This document shows positions 10,699 through 20,636 of a DNA stretch of 64,000 nucleotides, in pieces (position 1 is the stretch's first letter; the number at the start of each line of letters is the position of its first letter). The position numbers and the translations under genes are program-made. The DNA is from Labyrinthula sp. Ha. Its lineage: Eukaryota > Sar > Bigyra > Labyrinthulida > Labyrinthulaceae. The DNA lies in contig JAALGZ010000011.1 in NCBI GenBank assembly GCA_015227615.1, forward strand, positions 434,001 to 498,000, written 5' to 3'. The notes under the pieces were generated by a model that ran no database searches, had not been told where the DNA came from, and saw only the letters and a program-made list of their open reading frames with translations.

Positions 10699-11727
10699 TT
10701 AAGAAATCTCCCGTGTAGATTGTGAATAAACTACGTGGTTTCTATCATCCAGTTCTAGTCCAGTAGTTGTCCAATCAACACGAATATTGTTAGTTCGTCC
10801 AAAGAATTCTATCTTGCGTCTTGTAGGAAAACTCTTGTTTAAAAGTAAATAAAATTCTTCTGGTTTAACTGAAGGGGAGGTAGGTTTCGTTAAAATGGTG
10901 TTGGAGAACTCGTCAGAAAAGTCTTCATTAAAAACATCCTGATATTTCAAATGTGAATGTTCCTTTCGAATAAAAACTAAACAAGTCTCCTGACTATGCT
11001 GAAAAACATAGCCGATGCTGCGATGTAGCTTGTTTCCGCTGGTAACCTTAATCCAGGCTATGTCATCGACTAGACAAAAGTTCAGCTTGTAGGTCCATCT
11101 TAAAGTTGTAAGGTAGGAAGTAGTTGTAACCCATATAAATAATAAAGTTCCGTAAGGAAAGTGACGAATTGGTAATTTGATTTTTGAAATTTGACTTAAA
11201 GATAGTAAAGGATAGTCTAGCTTAACCCCTCGAGTATGGCTGGAAGATCCAACTGGCCAAGGTGGATCCATAAGCACGAGGTTGAAAATATAATCTTTAG
11301 AACCATTGTTAGGATAAGGTATGTCAAATACACTTGACACAATAAGTTTTGCGCATGGAGGTTCAAGAAAGATAGTTACAGGAGTTCCAGCTAATAAATA
11401 TTGATTTCCACCTTGATACTCTAAAATAAGTTTGTCGCCATTTAGTAAATCCATGAACTGGATCTGAACTAATTCTTCAAGTAATTGTATAGAATAAGAA
11501 AGGTTATCAATAGTTTGAGTATAAGAAGTTTTTTTTCTGTCGAATAAGTTAGAATCTGAATTCTTTGTCTCACCCAATGAGTAAAAGTAGGATAAGTTGC
11601 TCCAATAATCTTGATCATCAAAGCATAGTTTGTAAAACTTATCTATAAGGCCGACATTCTCGCTAAAGTAATTTGAAAGATCTTCCGTATAATATAGAAT
11701 CCTTTTTGAAATGTCTTCGTTAGTCAA
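10699..11727 (-). CDS. MT-A70 (METTL3-like) adenine methyltransferase carried by the retroelement
   Basis: This 342-aa open frame is the last one in the element. An N-terminal helical region (about 1-110) precedes an MT-A70 domain at about 145-330. It has DPPW at 154-157 (the catalytic motif of active N6-adenine methyltransferases), then LDYPLLSLSQISKIKLPI, the strand LLFIWVTT at 195-202, DDIAWIKV at 221-228, HSQETCLVFIRK at 244-255, and a C-terminal KPEEFYLLL ... RKIEFFGR ... VDWTTTGLELD block. The last blocks match the METTL3 side of the family better than METTL4. The family methylates adenine in RNA or, in ciliates, in DNA; which applies here is unknown. The ORF lies between the chromodomain/SANT ORF and the polypurine tract, so it is cargo of the element, not a neighbour. 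Confidence 0.88.
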   Translation of the reverse strand: MTNEDISKRILYYTEDLSNYFSENVGLIDKFYKLCFDDQDYWSNLSYFYSLGETKNSDSNLFDRKKTSYTQTIDNLSYSIQLLEELVQIQFMDLLNGDKLILEYQGGNQYLLAGTPVTIFLEPPCAKLIVSSVFDIPYPNNGSKDYIFNLVLMDPPWPVGSSSHTRGVKLDYPLLSLSQISKIKLPIRHFPYGTLLFIWVTTTSYLTTLRWTYKLNFCLVDDIAWIKVTSGNKLHRSIGYVFQHSQETCLVFIRKEHSHLKYQDVFNEDFSDEFSNTILTKPTSPSVKPEEFYLLLNKSFPTRRKIEFFGRTNNIRVDWTTTGLELDDRNHVVYSQSTREIS

Positions 11728-11859
11728 GTATTGATTAGATAAAATTATTTTGCATTCTTCTCTATTTAGCTATTTCTGGGTCAACCCTAAATGCCTAAGG
11801 TTGGAAATTCTTCTAAAATATGGTATAGTAATTGATTCAGCTTCAACTTCAGTACAAAC

Positions 11860-12438
11860 TCAAGATTTAAATTGCTCAAGAATTTTGTTCTTCTCTTGCA
11901 ACATATTGAATTTTCCAGGCAAGTTCTTATGAAAGGATGTAATTCCTAAAACGTCTTCTAAAAATCGTTGAGCTACTTTGACTTCAAACCGTAAACCATG
12001 AAAGATTCCAATTGACTGAATATTTAACATTCGTTGAATCTGCGTCGACATCTGCTGTTTACTTCGAAATGGCAAATAAGGCAATGATAAATAATCATCG
12101 TACTTTCCACATCCATATTTGAGAATAAGCTTCGCTAAAATATCTTTTTCTTCTTCGTACCATCCTACTGTATTTCCGGAACTAGGTATAGCAAAATTAG
12201 TCTTCTTTAAGTATCGAACAATGTTTTTTCTTTTTGGTTTTCCCTTCTTTTTTGATTTTTTAGTTTCTTCATTTTTATCATGTTCTCGAAGTAGTTGGAG
12301 AAAAGCTTCTTTAGTATATTCATCTTTCACCTCTTCCATAATAAAACGTGGCACTAAAAGTGGGAGATCTTCATATAATGCTATTAAATCTTGAAAGGTA
12401 TTTTCACTGGAGTTGAATCCTAGCCATTTAACTTCCAA
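11860..12438 (-). CDS. Chromodomain plus SANT/Myb-like protein segment of the retroelement
   Basis: An open frame of 192 residues downstream of integrase. Residues 1-36 carry chromodomain features: VKWLGF, ENTF, and DLPLLVPRFI, corresponding to the VKWKGY ... ENTWEP ... L pattern. A Lys-rich stretch at 60-72 could serve as a nuclear localisation signal. Residues 92-140 look SANT/Myb-like: GWYEEEKDILAKLI, YGCGKYDDY, LPFRSKQQMSTQIQRML, with the basic third helix expected of a DNA- or histone-tail-binding fold. In chromoviruses a chromodomain at the integrase end guides insertion to marked chromatin; the added SANT-like module is not usual. Its place beside the MT-A70 frame suggests the two act together, which is inference. 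Confidence 0.75.
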   Translation of the reverse strand: MEVKWLGFNSSENTFQDLIALYEDLPLLVPRFIMEEVKDEYTKEAFLQLLREHDKNEETKKSKKKGKPKRKNIVRYLKKTNFAIPSSGNTVGWYEEEKDILAKLILKYGCGKYDDYLSLPYLPFRSKQQMSTQIQRMLNIQSIGIFHGLRFEVKVAQRFLEDVLGITSFHKNLPGKFNMLQEKNKILEQFKS

Positions 12439-12599
12439 TTTGTATCGAGGTCGTCTTCCTTATGTTAACCACAAAGAAACAATACGATCCAATTCTAGGC
12501 TAGAAAAGTTATGTAAAATAATTTCTTCATATGATTTTTTTTGTTTGTTGGGCATCACAATAGAACCATATACGTGCACTGTGTATAGTTCTACGTTTG

Positions 12600-13950
12600 C
12601 CTAATAAAGTTTCCACAATATAAACATTTTCACTGATAGATTCAAGAACTTGGTATGGACCAATCCAGTTTAAACGAATTCTTTTGCAGCATTTAGAGTT
12701 TTATGTTCGGAGATAAGAACATAATTTCCGGCCGAATATTGTAACATTGGACCCCGGTTCTTGTTCCTTCTGGAGCTCTCGCGATTCCTCTGAAGCTTTA
12801 CATTATCAAACACTTGATCTTGAAGTCTCACCAATTCATCTCTAATATTGTTGGACATGTTCACCACTTCCTCAACATTAAGTGGCTGAATAAGGTTCCC
12901 ATCATAGGGGGTTGCAAAGAATATGGGAGGATTTTGAGTAATCGGAGCAGCAAATTGATAATATAAAAATAATTCTTTCGGAGTCTTGTTTAATCTTCTT
13001 GGATTTGGATATATATTAATAATTTAAGATATAATTGAAATAAGTGTAGACCACTCTGATTTATCTACTCTAAACTGTGAAGTTAAGGTTTTGATGTAAT
13101 GCAGAATGACGGTATTAATGGTCTCCACTAACCCATTGGTCCATGGAGAATAAGCAACCGTAAGGGATTGCTCAAACCCAACTACTTTTGACATAAGCTT
13201 AAGTAACTTATTGGCGAAGTAGAATCCATTGTCGGTAATAATGAGAAAAGATTCAGAGAATCCCATGTCACATCTCCATCGCATCAAGGCTCTTACCATG
13301 CCCTCCGCCGTGGGTAATTCTTCATGTGTTAATAGAACATTCCGCGTGCACGAGTCTAGTAAGTCTAGAATGTAGCCATGATTATTAATGTAGAGATAGT
13401 CAGCTCTGATGATGTTTCTAGAGCGTTTTGCTAAATGTGCAAAGTTGTAAGGTTTGTGGATAATCTTAGGACTGCGATTGCAGTGTAAACACCGTTCTCG
13501 GTACGACTTTAATAATATTTTGAAGTCCTTCTTAGGTATTCCATGAAAATATAGCTTGTCTAAATATTTTTTCTCCGCAGAAAATGACGGATGACATCTG
13601 TGAATATGGTTCAAAATGACAACTTCGGCTGCTAATGATCGCGTAATTACCAGCTGGTCCCGAAAATACCATAAACCATCTCTTTCCTTGCATTCTTTTT
13701 CTACAAACTCCGTCGGGAACTTCTCTTGATGCCGAATCACTTTACGGTCATCGAGTTTGTAATCCTTCTTCCCTGAGTGAAATGGTGATAGAAAAGAAAT
13801 GTGATTCTGCAAAAGTTCATCCATCAGGGGACTCAGTTCTTCGTTCACTGAATAAACGGAAGGATGGAGGACTTCCTGATTGATCTCATCCATTCTTCCC
13901 GAGTAGGAGACGGCGTCAATGCTATACAATCTTCTAATTCTGGTCACATT
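12600..13950 (-). mobile_element. Integrase region of the retroelement
   Basis: Retroviral-type integrase of the Ty3/gypsy element. The zinc-binding HHCC region is seen as NHIHRCHPS followed by CLHCNRSPK. The catalytic core includes RADYLYINN, ITDNGFYF and the Glu of NGLVETIN, giving a D,D-E triad. Boundaries are approximate. It belongs to the broken pol region. Confidence 0.85.
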
Positions 13951-14129
13951 GAATGCGAAATTCTGTAGGTAATCTTCAAAATCCTCGACCTGGCTAGGTC
14001 TCCTTAATAATCTGGTGTGTTTCCTTCTGAGTTTGTATCTTGAAAACTGTCCAGAGTTGAAAGACTACTGATTGATAACAGATCCTCATCTCGAATAAAA
14101 TGACATCTAGCTAATGACGCTGCAATTTT

Positions 14130-15700
14130 CTCCTATTTTCCCAAGCGTGTCAGTAGGTCCCTGACGAAATTATCTCTTGACGAGATGTGGTACACAGTCA
14201 TATCCACTGACTGTAGTTTGAGAATCCATCGGTACATCCATTCCCCATCTACCCGTTTTTCATTTTCCTTTGTTCGGATCACGGATAGTAATGCCCGATG
14301 GTCGGTGTAGACATATATTCCTCCTTCGTGTGTACGTAAGAGAAAGCCGAATCTTTCGAATGAATATATAATTGGGTAAAGTTCTTTTGAGGCGATGTGC
14401 CATCTAACTTCCGAAGTGGTAAATGAGCCGCTCAAAAACATAAGAGGCCTTGGTTCTAGTGATCTTACATCATTAGCAATGTTCTGCTGCTTGTCTTGGA
14501 ATAAGGCAAGTGACCATGTATCAGATGAGCTATCGGTAAAGAGTAAAATGGGATCCTTAGGCTCGTAAGTGGTAAGGTGTCTTTGACTTGATTTCACAAT
14601 AGCTTCTAATAGTTCCTGATACGCCTTGTTAAGATCCTCAGTCCATTCTATCTCAATGTGAGCCTGTTCCAAGTCAGATAGCTTCTTTCCTTTTAGGTTC
14701 GCAAACTCCGCAAATGGCTTGAGCAGTGTGGTCATCTTGGGAACATTAGGTGCAACCTATTTACATAAATAAACCAACTGAGCCACTTCATGTTGATAAA
14801 TTGACTTCGGAAGGTTAAGTATTTTATCGAAAAACGCAGGATCGAAGTTCCAACGTCCATGTTTAATTTGTCTTCCACACCAGATTGTGATGGGCTCACA
14901 CAAACCACACTTGCGTAGATTAGAGCGTACTTTCATTTTAGCCGCTTGCTTTAACAAAGACTCAAGGACGTGCAATAAACTATCGAAAGATTCAGCGTAA
15001 AGTAGCAGATCATCAAGTCAAGCGATACAACCATTGTATGGCTTTGCAAAAAACTTCTTGTCTTGGCCATTAATGATGTCTGTAACGATGCGTTCGCAGA
15101 ACAGAGCTGGGGTTTTTCTCCATCCCATCGGCGCTCCTAGCATCTTCCATGCTGATCTTCTTGAAACTAGCGTAAATATTTCCTGGTCTCTTTATAATGT
15201 AAGCAAAAAATCGAAGCCACTGAGAATATCAAGTGTAATGAAGAAATGTGAGTTGTTGACCCCTAAAAATTGCTTCTCCAAATTAGGTAATTGCAAGGAA
15301 GTTGGCACTGTTATTTTACTGAGCTTGATCATATTAGCTACCATTCTGTAGCGATTTAATATGTTTTTCTGTTTCCAATCCTATCGTTGATCATTAGTGT
15401 AATTAATCCAATCTGACGGTGTTGGTCTCTTCTTCGGGACTTTGAATACAGGGTGACCCCAGACGGGGTTTTTCTATCTCTTGGCTGTCCCTGCTTTTTC
15501 TAATGCTGCGAGTTTGAGTTCAAAAAAATCTTCTTCTTCCCTGGTTAAGTGGTATCCGTCAGAGCGGAGTATTGAAAGGCCGGGGGTAAGAGTGACTTCT
15601 ATCGGGTGCAGTTCCGACTTCCTCGAATTACTCTGTTGAATCCCCCATGAAGAAAGAATTTCGTAGCATAAATTTCTCCGGCTCCGAATTCTGGACGTCT
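14130..15700 (-). mobile_element. Reverse transcriptase and RNase H region of the retroelement
   Basis: Minus-strand translations show the RT motif WGHPVFKVPKKRPTP and the connecting segment ESLLKQAAKMKVRSNLRKC. RNase H follows, with LLFTDSSSDTWSLALF, SKELYPIIYSFERF, VYTDHRALL and DNFVRDLLTR in Ty3/gypsy order. Coordinates are approximate; this part is broken. Confidence 0.85.
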
Positions 15701-16429
15701 GAAAAAATAGCTTGTGAACATTTTTCCTTGATCATTGCATTGATTGTGTCCTGTTCCTCTTTGAGACCGATATTCCTCTTGCCGATCCCTGCCTCATTAA
15801 ACTCATCTGGGACATTATCGATGAGATCGGAAACGAGTACTGGAGGGTTCTGGTGGTCAGGTGGGAGTTTCTCGAAGTTCTCAAAGTGTTGTGAATCTAA
15901 ATCTTCTTTTTTTTTGCATGGACTCGATAAATGTTGACTCGATCCTCCTTAATAAAAGATTCAGTTGGATTAAATGTTGGAGGTAAAATACCCACTTCTA
16001 CGCTATGATTTGGAGAATCGATACGATTAGATAAAATGTGAATCAATCTGTCTTCATGATTAATCGCGTCAGTTGAAACGTCGGTATATTTCTGGTGATG
16101 AATAGGAGGTAACTTCCTTCTTGCTGATCTGAATAAAAAATAACGTTGATGTGATTGAATAAAAAGAGCTGGCTCTTCCGTTATCGTGGCCATTTCTTCT
16201 TCGTAAAATATATAGGAGTCAGCCAGTTTGAAGGCATGATCCTGAAAAAGTTGTAGCAAGCTGTTCCATTGCATTCTATTTCCCCTCACATATATGAAAT
16301 CTAGTGTGGGTAGCCGTCTCGTTAACCCATTGACATCTGAAATGATCTTCTCTACGTTGTGAATTATGGCAGAGAAATATTGTAAAGGTTCTCTTACAGG
16401 CACCTGAGATTGAGTTTCTTCCTTGCCAA

Positions 16430-16800
16430 CTTCCTAGTCCGTTCTGACTGCTTTCGGAGCATCTTTAATTTTCAAAGACACACCATGGTATTTTAAAGTG
16501 TGGTCACCAATGATTAGTTCTTTGACTTCTGGAACCTCAAAGCAGAAGAAACGTTGGCTGCCAATGTCCAGTTTGTATCCTTCTTGAATTAGAACAATGT
16601 TGGCTAAAGAAACTGTGGTGACGGGGTAGCGTTTGCCATCAAACATCTGTACTTCCTTAACGACACGAGGTTTTCCTTCCTTGATTTGGTAAGGTATTAT
16701 AAGATGTGTTGGCGCTACGTTCATGTCCGCACCAGTATCTGTAAGACCCTGAATTTTTTTGTACTGTTTAGAAATGGGTTCATAGATTATCATAGTTATG
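16430..16800 (-). mobile_element. Aspartic protease region of the retroelement
   Basis: A retropepsin-like domain between gag and RT. LTDTGADMNVAP carries the D-T-G-A active-site loop, and VKELIIGDHTLKYHGV corresponds to the ILGxD-type strand near the domain end. It processes Gag-Pol in intact relatives. Confidence 0.8.
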
Positions 16801-16849
16801 TAACTATCTGTTTCTCCAAACCCACTGACCTTGATGCATCTAGCTTTAA

Positions 16850-18280
16850 TATTCCTTCTTTCTAGATGAGACTACCTCAAAGCGTGATTCTGGGGTTGTC
16901 TTGAAGGTTCCTTAGAATTAGCAATGGTATCAACAATGCTGCTATGTTTGATTAATAATCTTCTGAGTTTAGACAATGAGAAGGCGTGATTTAAGAGAGT
17001 GTATTCTTCAAAGGTTAATCCATATCTTCTAGGCACTTTTTCGAGGATGATTTTGAAAATCTTCTTCCTATGAGTATTTACTTCCTTCTCTTTGAAATAT
17101 TTTAGGATGTTCTTGATTTGATCAAAGAAAGCTTAGATTTGATCTTCTGGAACTTTAAGTGTTGTTGACCATAAAAGCTGGTATTTTAAATTGGTTAAAC
17201 ATTCCTTCCTTTTTCTGATACTATATTCTTTTAAATGTTGATGTAAATACATTAGCACTGATCTACTATTCTTAACTCTAGCTCCTCTTAGAAATAAATA
17301 ATCTAAAACCTTCTTTGTAAGTAAACTTTGAATAGTTAACCCCGGTACCGAATGTGTCACTGATATGTGTTCACGAACAAAAGTTTCTATTGCCTCACTT
17401 GTAAGTTCAGATAGTTTTCAGGTGAAGGGACTTGAACTAAAGGATAGCCCGATCTTGCTGGCACATTTGTAATAACTTCAGGCAAGTGAATATGCTTAAA
17501 TGGTCGAGTGAACTGTCTTCTATCAATAAAGGAGCTGCCAGTCTCAGACCACTCGTCTGTTGAGGGCATATTCAGGGTGACTCTTGACCTGGCTAGGGAC
17601 TGATTGTCCTTAACATGGGATTTCTTGCTAGAAAGGAATAGGGGATACTTTGGGGGCGGTACTTTGGATGAATAAGATGGAAGAGAAGATGGAGAGTTTG
17701 GATCTTTTGTGGGAGACCTGACTGGTTTTTCAGGATGAATCGACTCCTTCTGTGCCTCCCTCTTCACTTCAATATCTTTTGGGTTGTAACTATCATCTGT
17801 ATCCTTATCTGCTGCATCCTTCACTTTAAACCCCGATGTTTTATCGCCATGCAATACCTCTTCTTCCTCAAACACATTGTGTTTTGGCACAGGAAATTCC
17901 ACCAGCTACGCTTCACGCTCCGCAATCGCTTGTTCCTTCAATCGTAGCTCTAATCCTTTGGCTTCCAAGGTTCTTCGTAACTTTTCTAAGCGCTCTCTCT
18001 CTCGAGCCTCCTTCTGAACTCTATCCAAATCCGCGAAAGAAAACTCGGTCTAACCGGGAGTACTTCGAAGTTTAGGGGTATTTGCAGGTTCGTTTGACTC
18101 TAACTTTTCTGAGGAGGACTCAGGGACGGAGATTGGATTAGACCTTGGTTTTAGAATAGGACTAACTGCTTCTGGATTAAGCAGCTCGTCTATTTGAGTG
18201 GGGGTAGGCGGACTACGGAGGGTTACATCTTTGGCTTCTGGCCCTTTGTCGCTAGCTGGTTCTGTATTCACTTCAGCCAT
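16850..18280 (-). mobile_element. Gag-like region of the retroelement
   Basis: The first coding region after the 5' LTR, opening MAEVNTEPASDKGPEAKD 17 bases from the LTR edge. It is rich in Pro, Ser, Glu and Lys. I saw no CCHC zinc knuckle. Assignment as gag comes from position ahead of the protease. This part is broken. Confidence 0.6.
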
Positions 18281-18297
18281 TGACGTAAATCAATTAA

Positions 18298-18482
18298 TGT
18301 CTTTCTGTGATCACTAAGCTGGGTAAAAGGTTAGGTTGTTAACGCTTAAGTATGACAATATGTACGATACAAGTTCTGTTTCATAGCCCTATATAGCATT
18401 CTAGGGCAATACTATAGTACAAGTTTACCGTTACGGGGTTCTCAATAATACGGGAACGACGGGTCTCGGAATGACCGAGACA
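18298..18482 (-). repeat. 5' LTR of the retroelement (element on minus strand)
   Basis: A 185-bp repeat bounded by TGTCT and AGACA, the usual TG...CA LTR ends. It matches the copy at 10504-10688 except for two bases, both in the five-base loop (18470-18474) of a perfect 7-bp hairpin, GTCTCGG/CCGAGAC, at the outer end. Gag begins only 17 bases inside this LTR. Confidence 0.95.
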
Positions 18483-20636
18483 ATCGAAGACACCAACTCA
18501 TCCACTGAAAAAGAAGTACCACAATACCTTTAGAGCCTTCTAGATACTAGGTATTAGCATCAGTGGATGATTCTAAAACCTAAAACCAGGATTAAACTTC
18601 CATTAAAGAATAAATAGACAAGAGGAACCTAAAGAGCCTGGTTTTCATTAGAATTTATATCAGCATCATTCACACTAGGGCCCAACTAAAGAAAATTAAA
18701 TGTGCCCTAACTTTCTGCATTCTCTGTCTTGAATATGAACAGTGTAGGAAACTCACAAGATTATAGGTCAACTAGTAGTTGGGAAAGTCGCACCCAACCT
18801 ACTGACGTTTTCAGCTCTTATCCAGCTGATGAAGATTATCGAAACTGTATTTAGTTAAATCACCTGTGGGCAGATAGAACAAAATATAGATTTAGGCTTT
18901 AATAGATCTCTTAGATTTGCTTTTACGCCATAGATCGGTGTATCTTACATTATATAAGATCTTTATCATAGGATTTCATTTGATTTACACCTTCCAGTCA
19001 GCTAAATGATTAACTCTTATCAAGGAGGGTGAATGCACCTAGCTTATTTAACTCTTGGAAGCTACTCTTTCGATTTTGCTTCTCTTATAAAAAATGGCCT
19101 CTCTGTGTTTCTAGGCCTCTACCGGATTCGAATTTTACTGAAGGATTCTATGAAGTTGTTTTGGTTCAAGAAAAACGTTGTTGAAAAAAATACTTATTAT
19201 TAAGATAATTGAACATAACAATCATAGGCACTATTACTACTTAAACCACTATTTCTATTATATATGTTATTTGTCACATAACAACCGCGGTGCTCAACCA
19301 GCCTCCCATACATATCCTGCATTCGCCTACTGAGCACATACCTACAAAGGTCTAAGAAAACAGATTATATACAGTGAAACAAATGAGGCTATAAATGCTT
19401 AATAACTCTTAGGGGTACAATGAAAAAACCAAATTACATCTACAAGAGCACAGGTAGCTTGGTATATCAATAATTCACGAAACGAATAACATTTACTAGA
19501 AATTTGTTCGTAACATTAAATTGATTTAAATCTCTTTGGCAGGTCTATTAAGTCTATTATTCCTAGCAGTGACAATTTAAATCTAATTTACAAAGAGATT
19601 TTGGTAAACTAACTTTTTAGGCTTCCAATATATTCGAACTGTGTCTTAGTATTTGATAAAATGTCCTCTGTGGAGAAACAGAGCTGCAATTGAGGTTTTT
19701 TTCATTCCTAGCAGACGGGTAAAGATATTTAAGAAGATATATGTTACTAAATCTAAGTTTTGAGACAGGTTCAAGGTTGCATTTCCCAGAATTCATCTAT
19801 ATATGACTCAGATCTTGTTAAATGAAACTACGTGGGTCACTTGCACTACTATTTTTTTATCCCAAGGGGTAGGAACAGTGTTATACGAGGAAGCGATAAA
19901 CCAAGGGTGAGAAAGTTATCACTACTTCATAACCTTCCTTATCCCTTAGAGCCAAAATATATTTGAACTTAGTTAGCAAATGTTAACTCCTTATATCAAC
20001 TAATAATATCAATTTGTTTCTATTTGATGCCGTCCTCCGGTGTGTGTTCTACATGGGCTTGAATCAGTTGTTCTAACCATATGGGTATTAGATCATGGAT
20101 ACAGGTATTTTTGAGTAATTGTTATCTGTTATACTATATATAACTCTTTAAACACTAAATAAGAAATTGTTACCTTTATATTGACAAAGTATGAATTTTG
20201 CGAAGAGTCTTTCTATTACGCCAGCAGTGTTGATTTTGTTCAATAAAAAGAAAAGCAAGGTAATGACTCTATTCTTCCTTTCACCCACCCAAGAAACCAA
20301 TCCAACGTTCACTAATAAAAATTAAATAAGTCTTGTCATTTTTTTCGTGTATGTTGTACTGATGTTACTTCTGACTCTCTCTGCTTGTTTTATATTGTCT
20401 ATCACGTACATTATTGTTTTCTACGGTGAGATCATCGAAGTAGATCAAGTTCAATACAAGACCGAAACTCTCTTAATGATCAAACTTATAGAAATAATTC
20501 TTCATAACTATTTTTAGAGTTTTTTGAGAAATCAATCCTTCTGGGTTTTGTATTATTTATCCAAAACTCGATGCAAACGATAATTCAGTACTTCATATGT
20601 TTTTACACTTAAGAATATGACATTACCACTTAGATT
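18483..20636. other. Gene-free stretch with a nested inverted repeat next to the LTR
   Basis: No coding region is visible. Just outside the 5' LTR, TCATCCACTGA (18498-18508) is repeated inverted as TCAGTGGATGA (18560-18570), and inside it AATACCT pairs with AGGTATT, giving a nested hairpin of about 73 bp. The rest is plain A+T-rich sequence upstream of VPS16. Confidence 0.55.

Larger units (their letters stand above)
10504..18482 (-). mobile_element. Ty3/gypsy chromovirus-like LTR retroelement with MT-A70 cargo
   Basis: A minus-strand LTR retroelement of about 8 kb bounded by two 185-bp direct repeats that differ at two bases. In element order the parts are gag-like region, aspartic protease, reverse transcriptase, RNase H, integrase, chromodomain joined to a SANT-like domain, an MT-A70 methyltransferase, then a G-rich purine tract abutting the 3' LTR. 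The RT-RNase H-integrase order places it in Ty3/gypsy (Metaviridae), and the chromodomain after integrase suggests a chromovirus-like lineage. LTR similarity (about 99%) suggests a young insertion, yet the gag-pol part is broken, with about ten interruptions, while the two 3' ORFs look open. No convincing target-site duplication flanks it. Treat it as a recent but non-functional copy. Confidence 0.92.

Noticed and set aside
11860-12160. Idea that the element's SANT-like domain is the source of the seven-member family
   Set aside because: The family motifs (LVGNVY, NP-x-LN, SAI-x-R-x-F) are absent from the element domain. Both may be Myb/SANT-like folds, but no direct link is visible.
12119-12394. 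Plus-strand frames within the retroelement (also near 15034, 15647 and 17735)
   Set aside because: They lie opposite recognisable element coding and have no domain pattern of their own.
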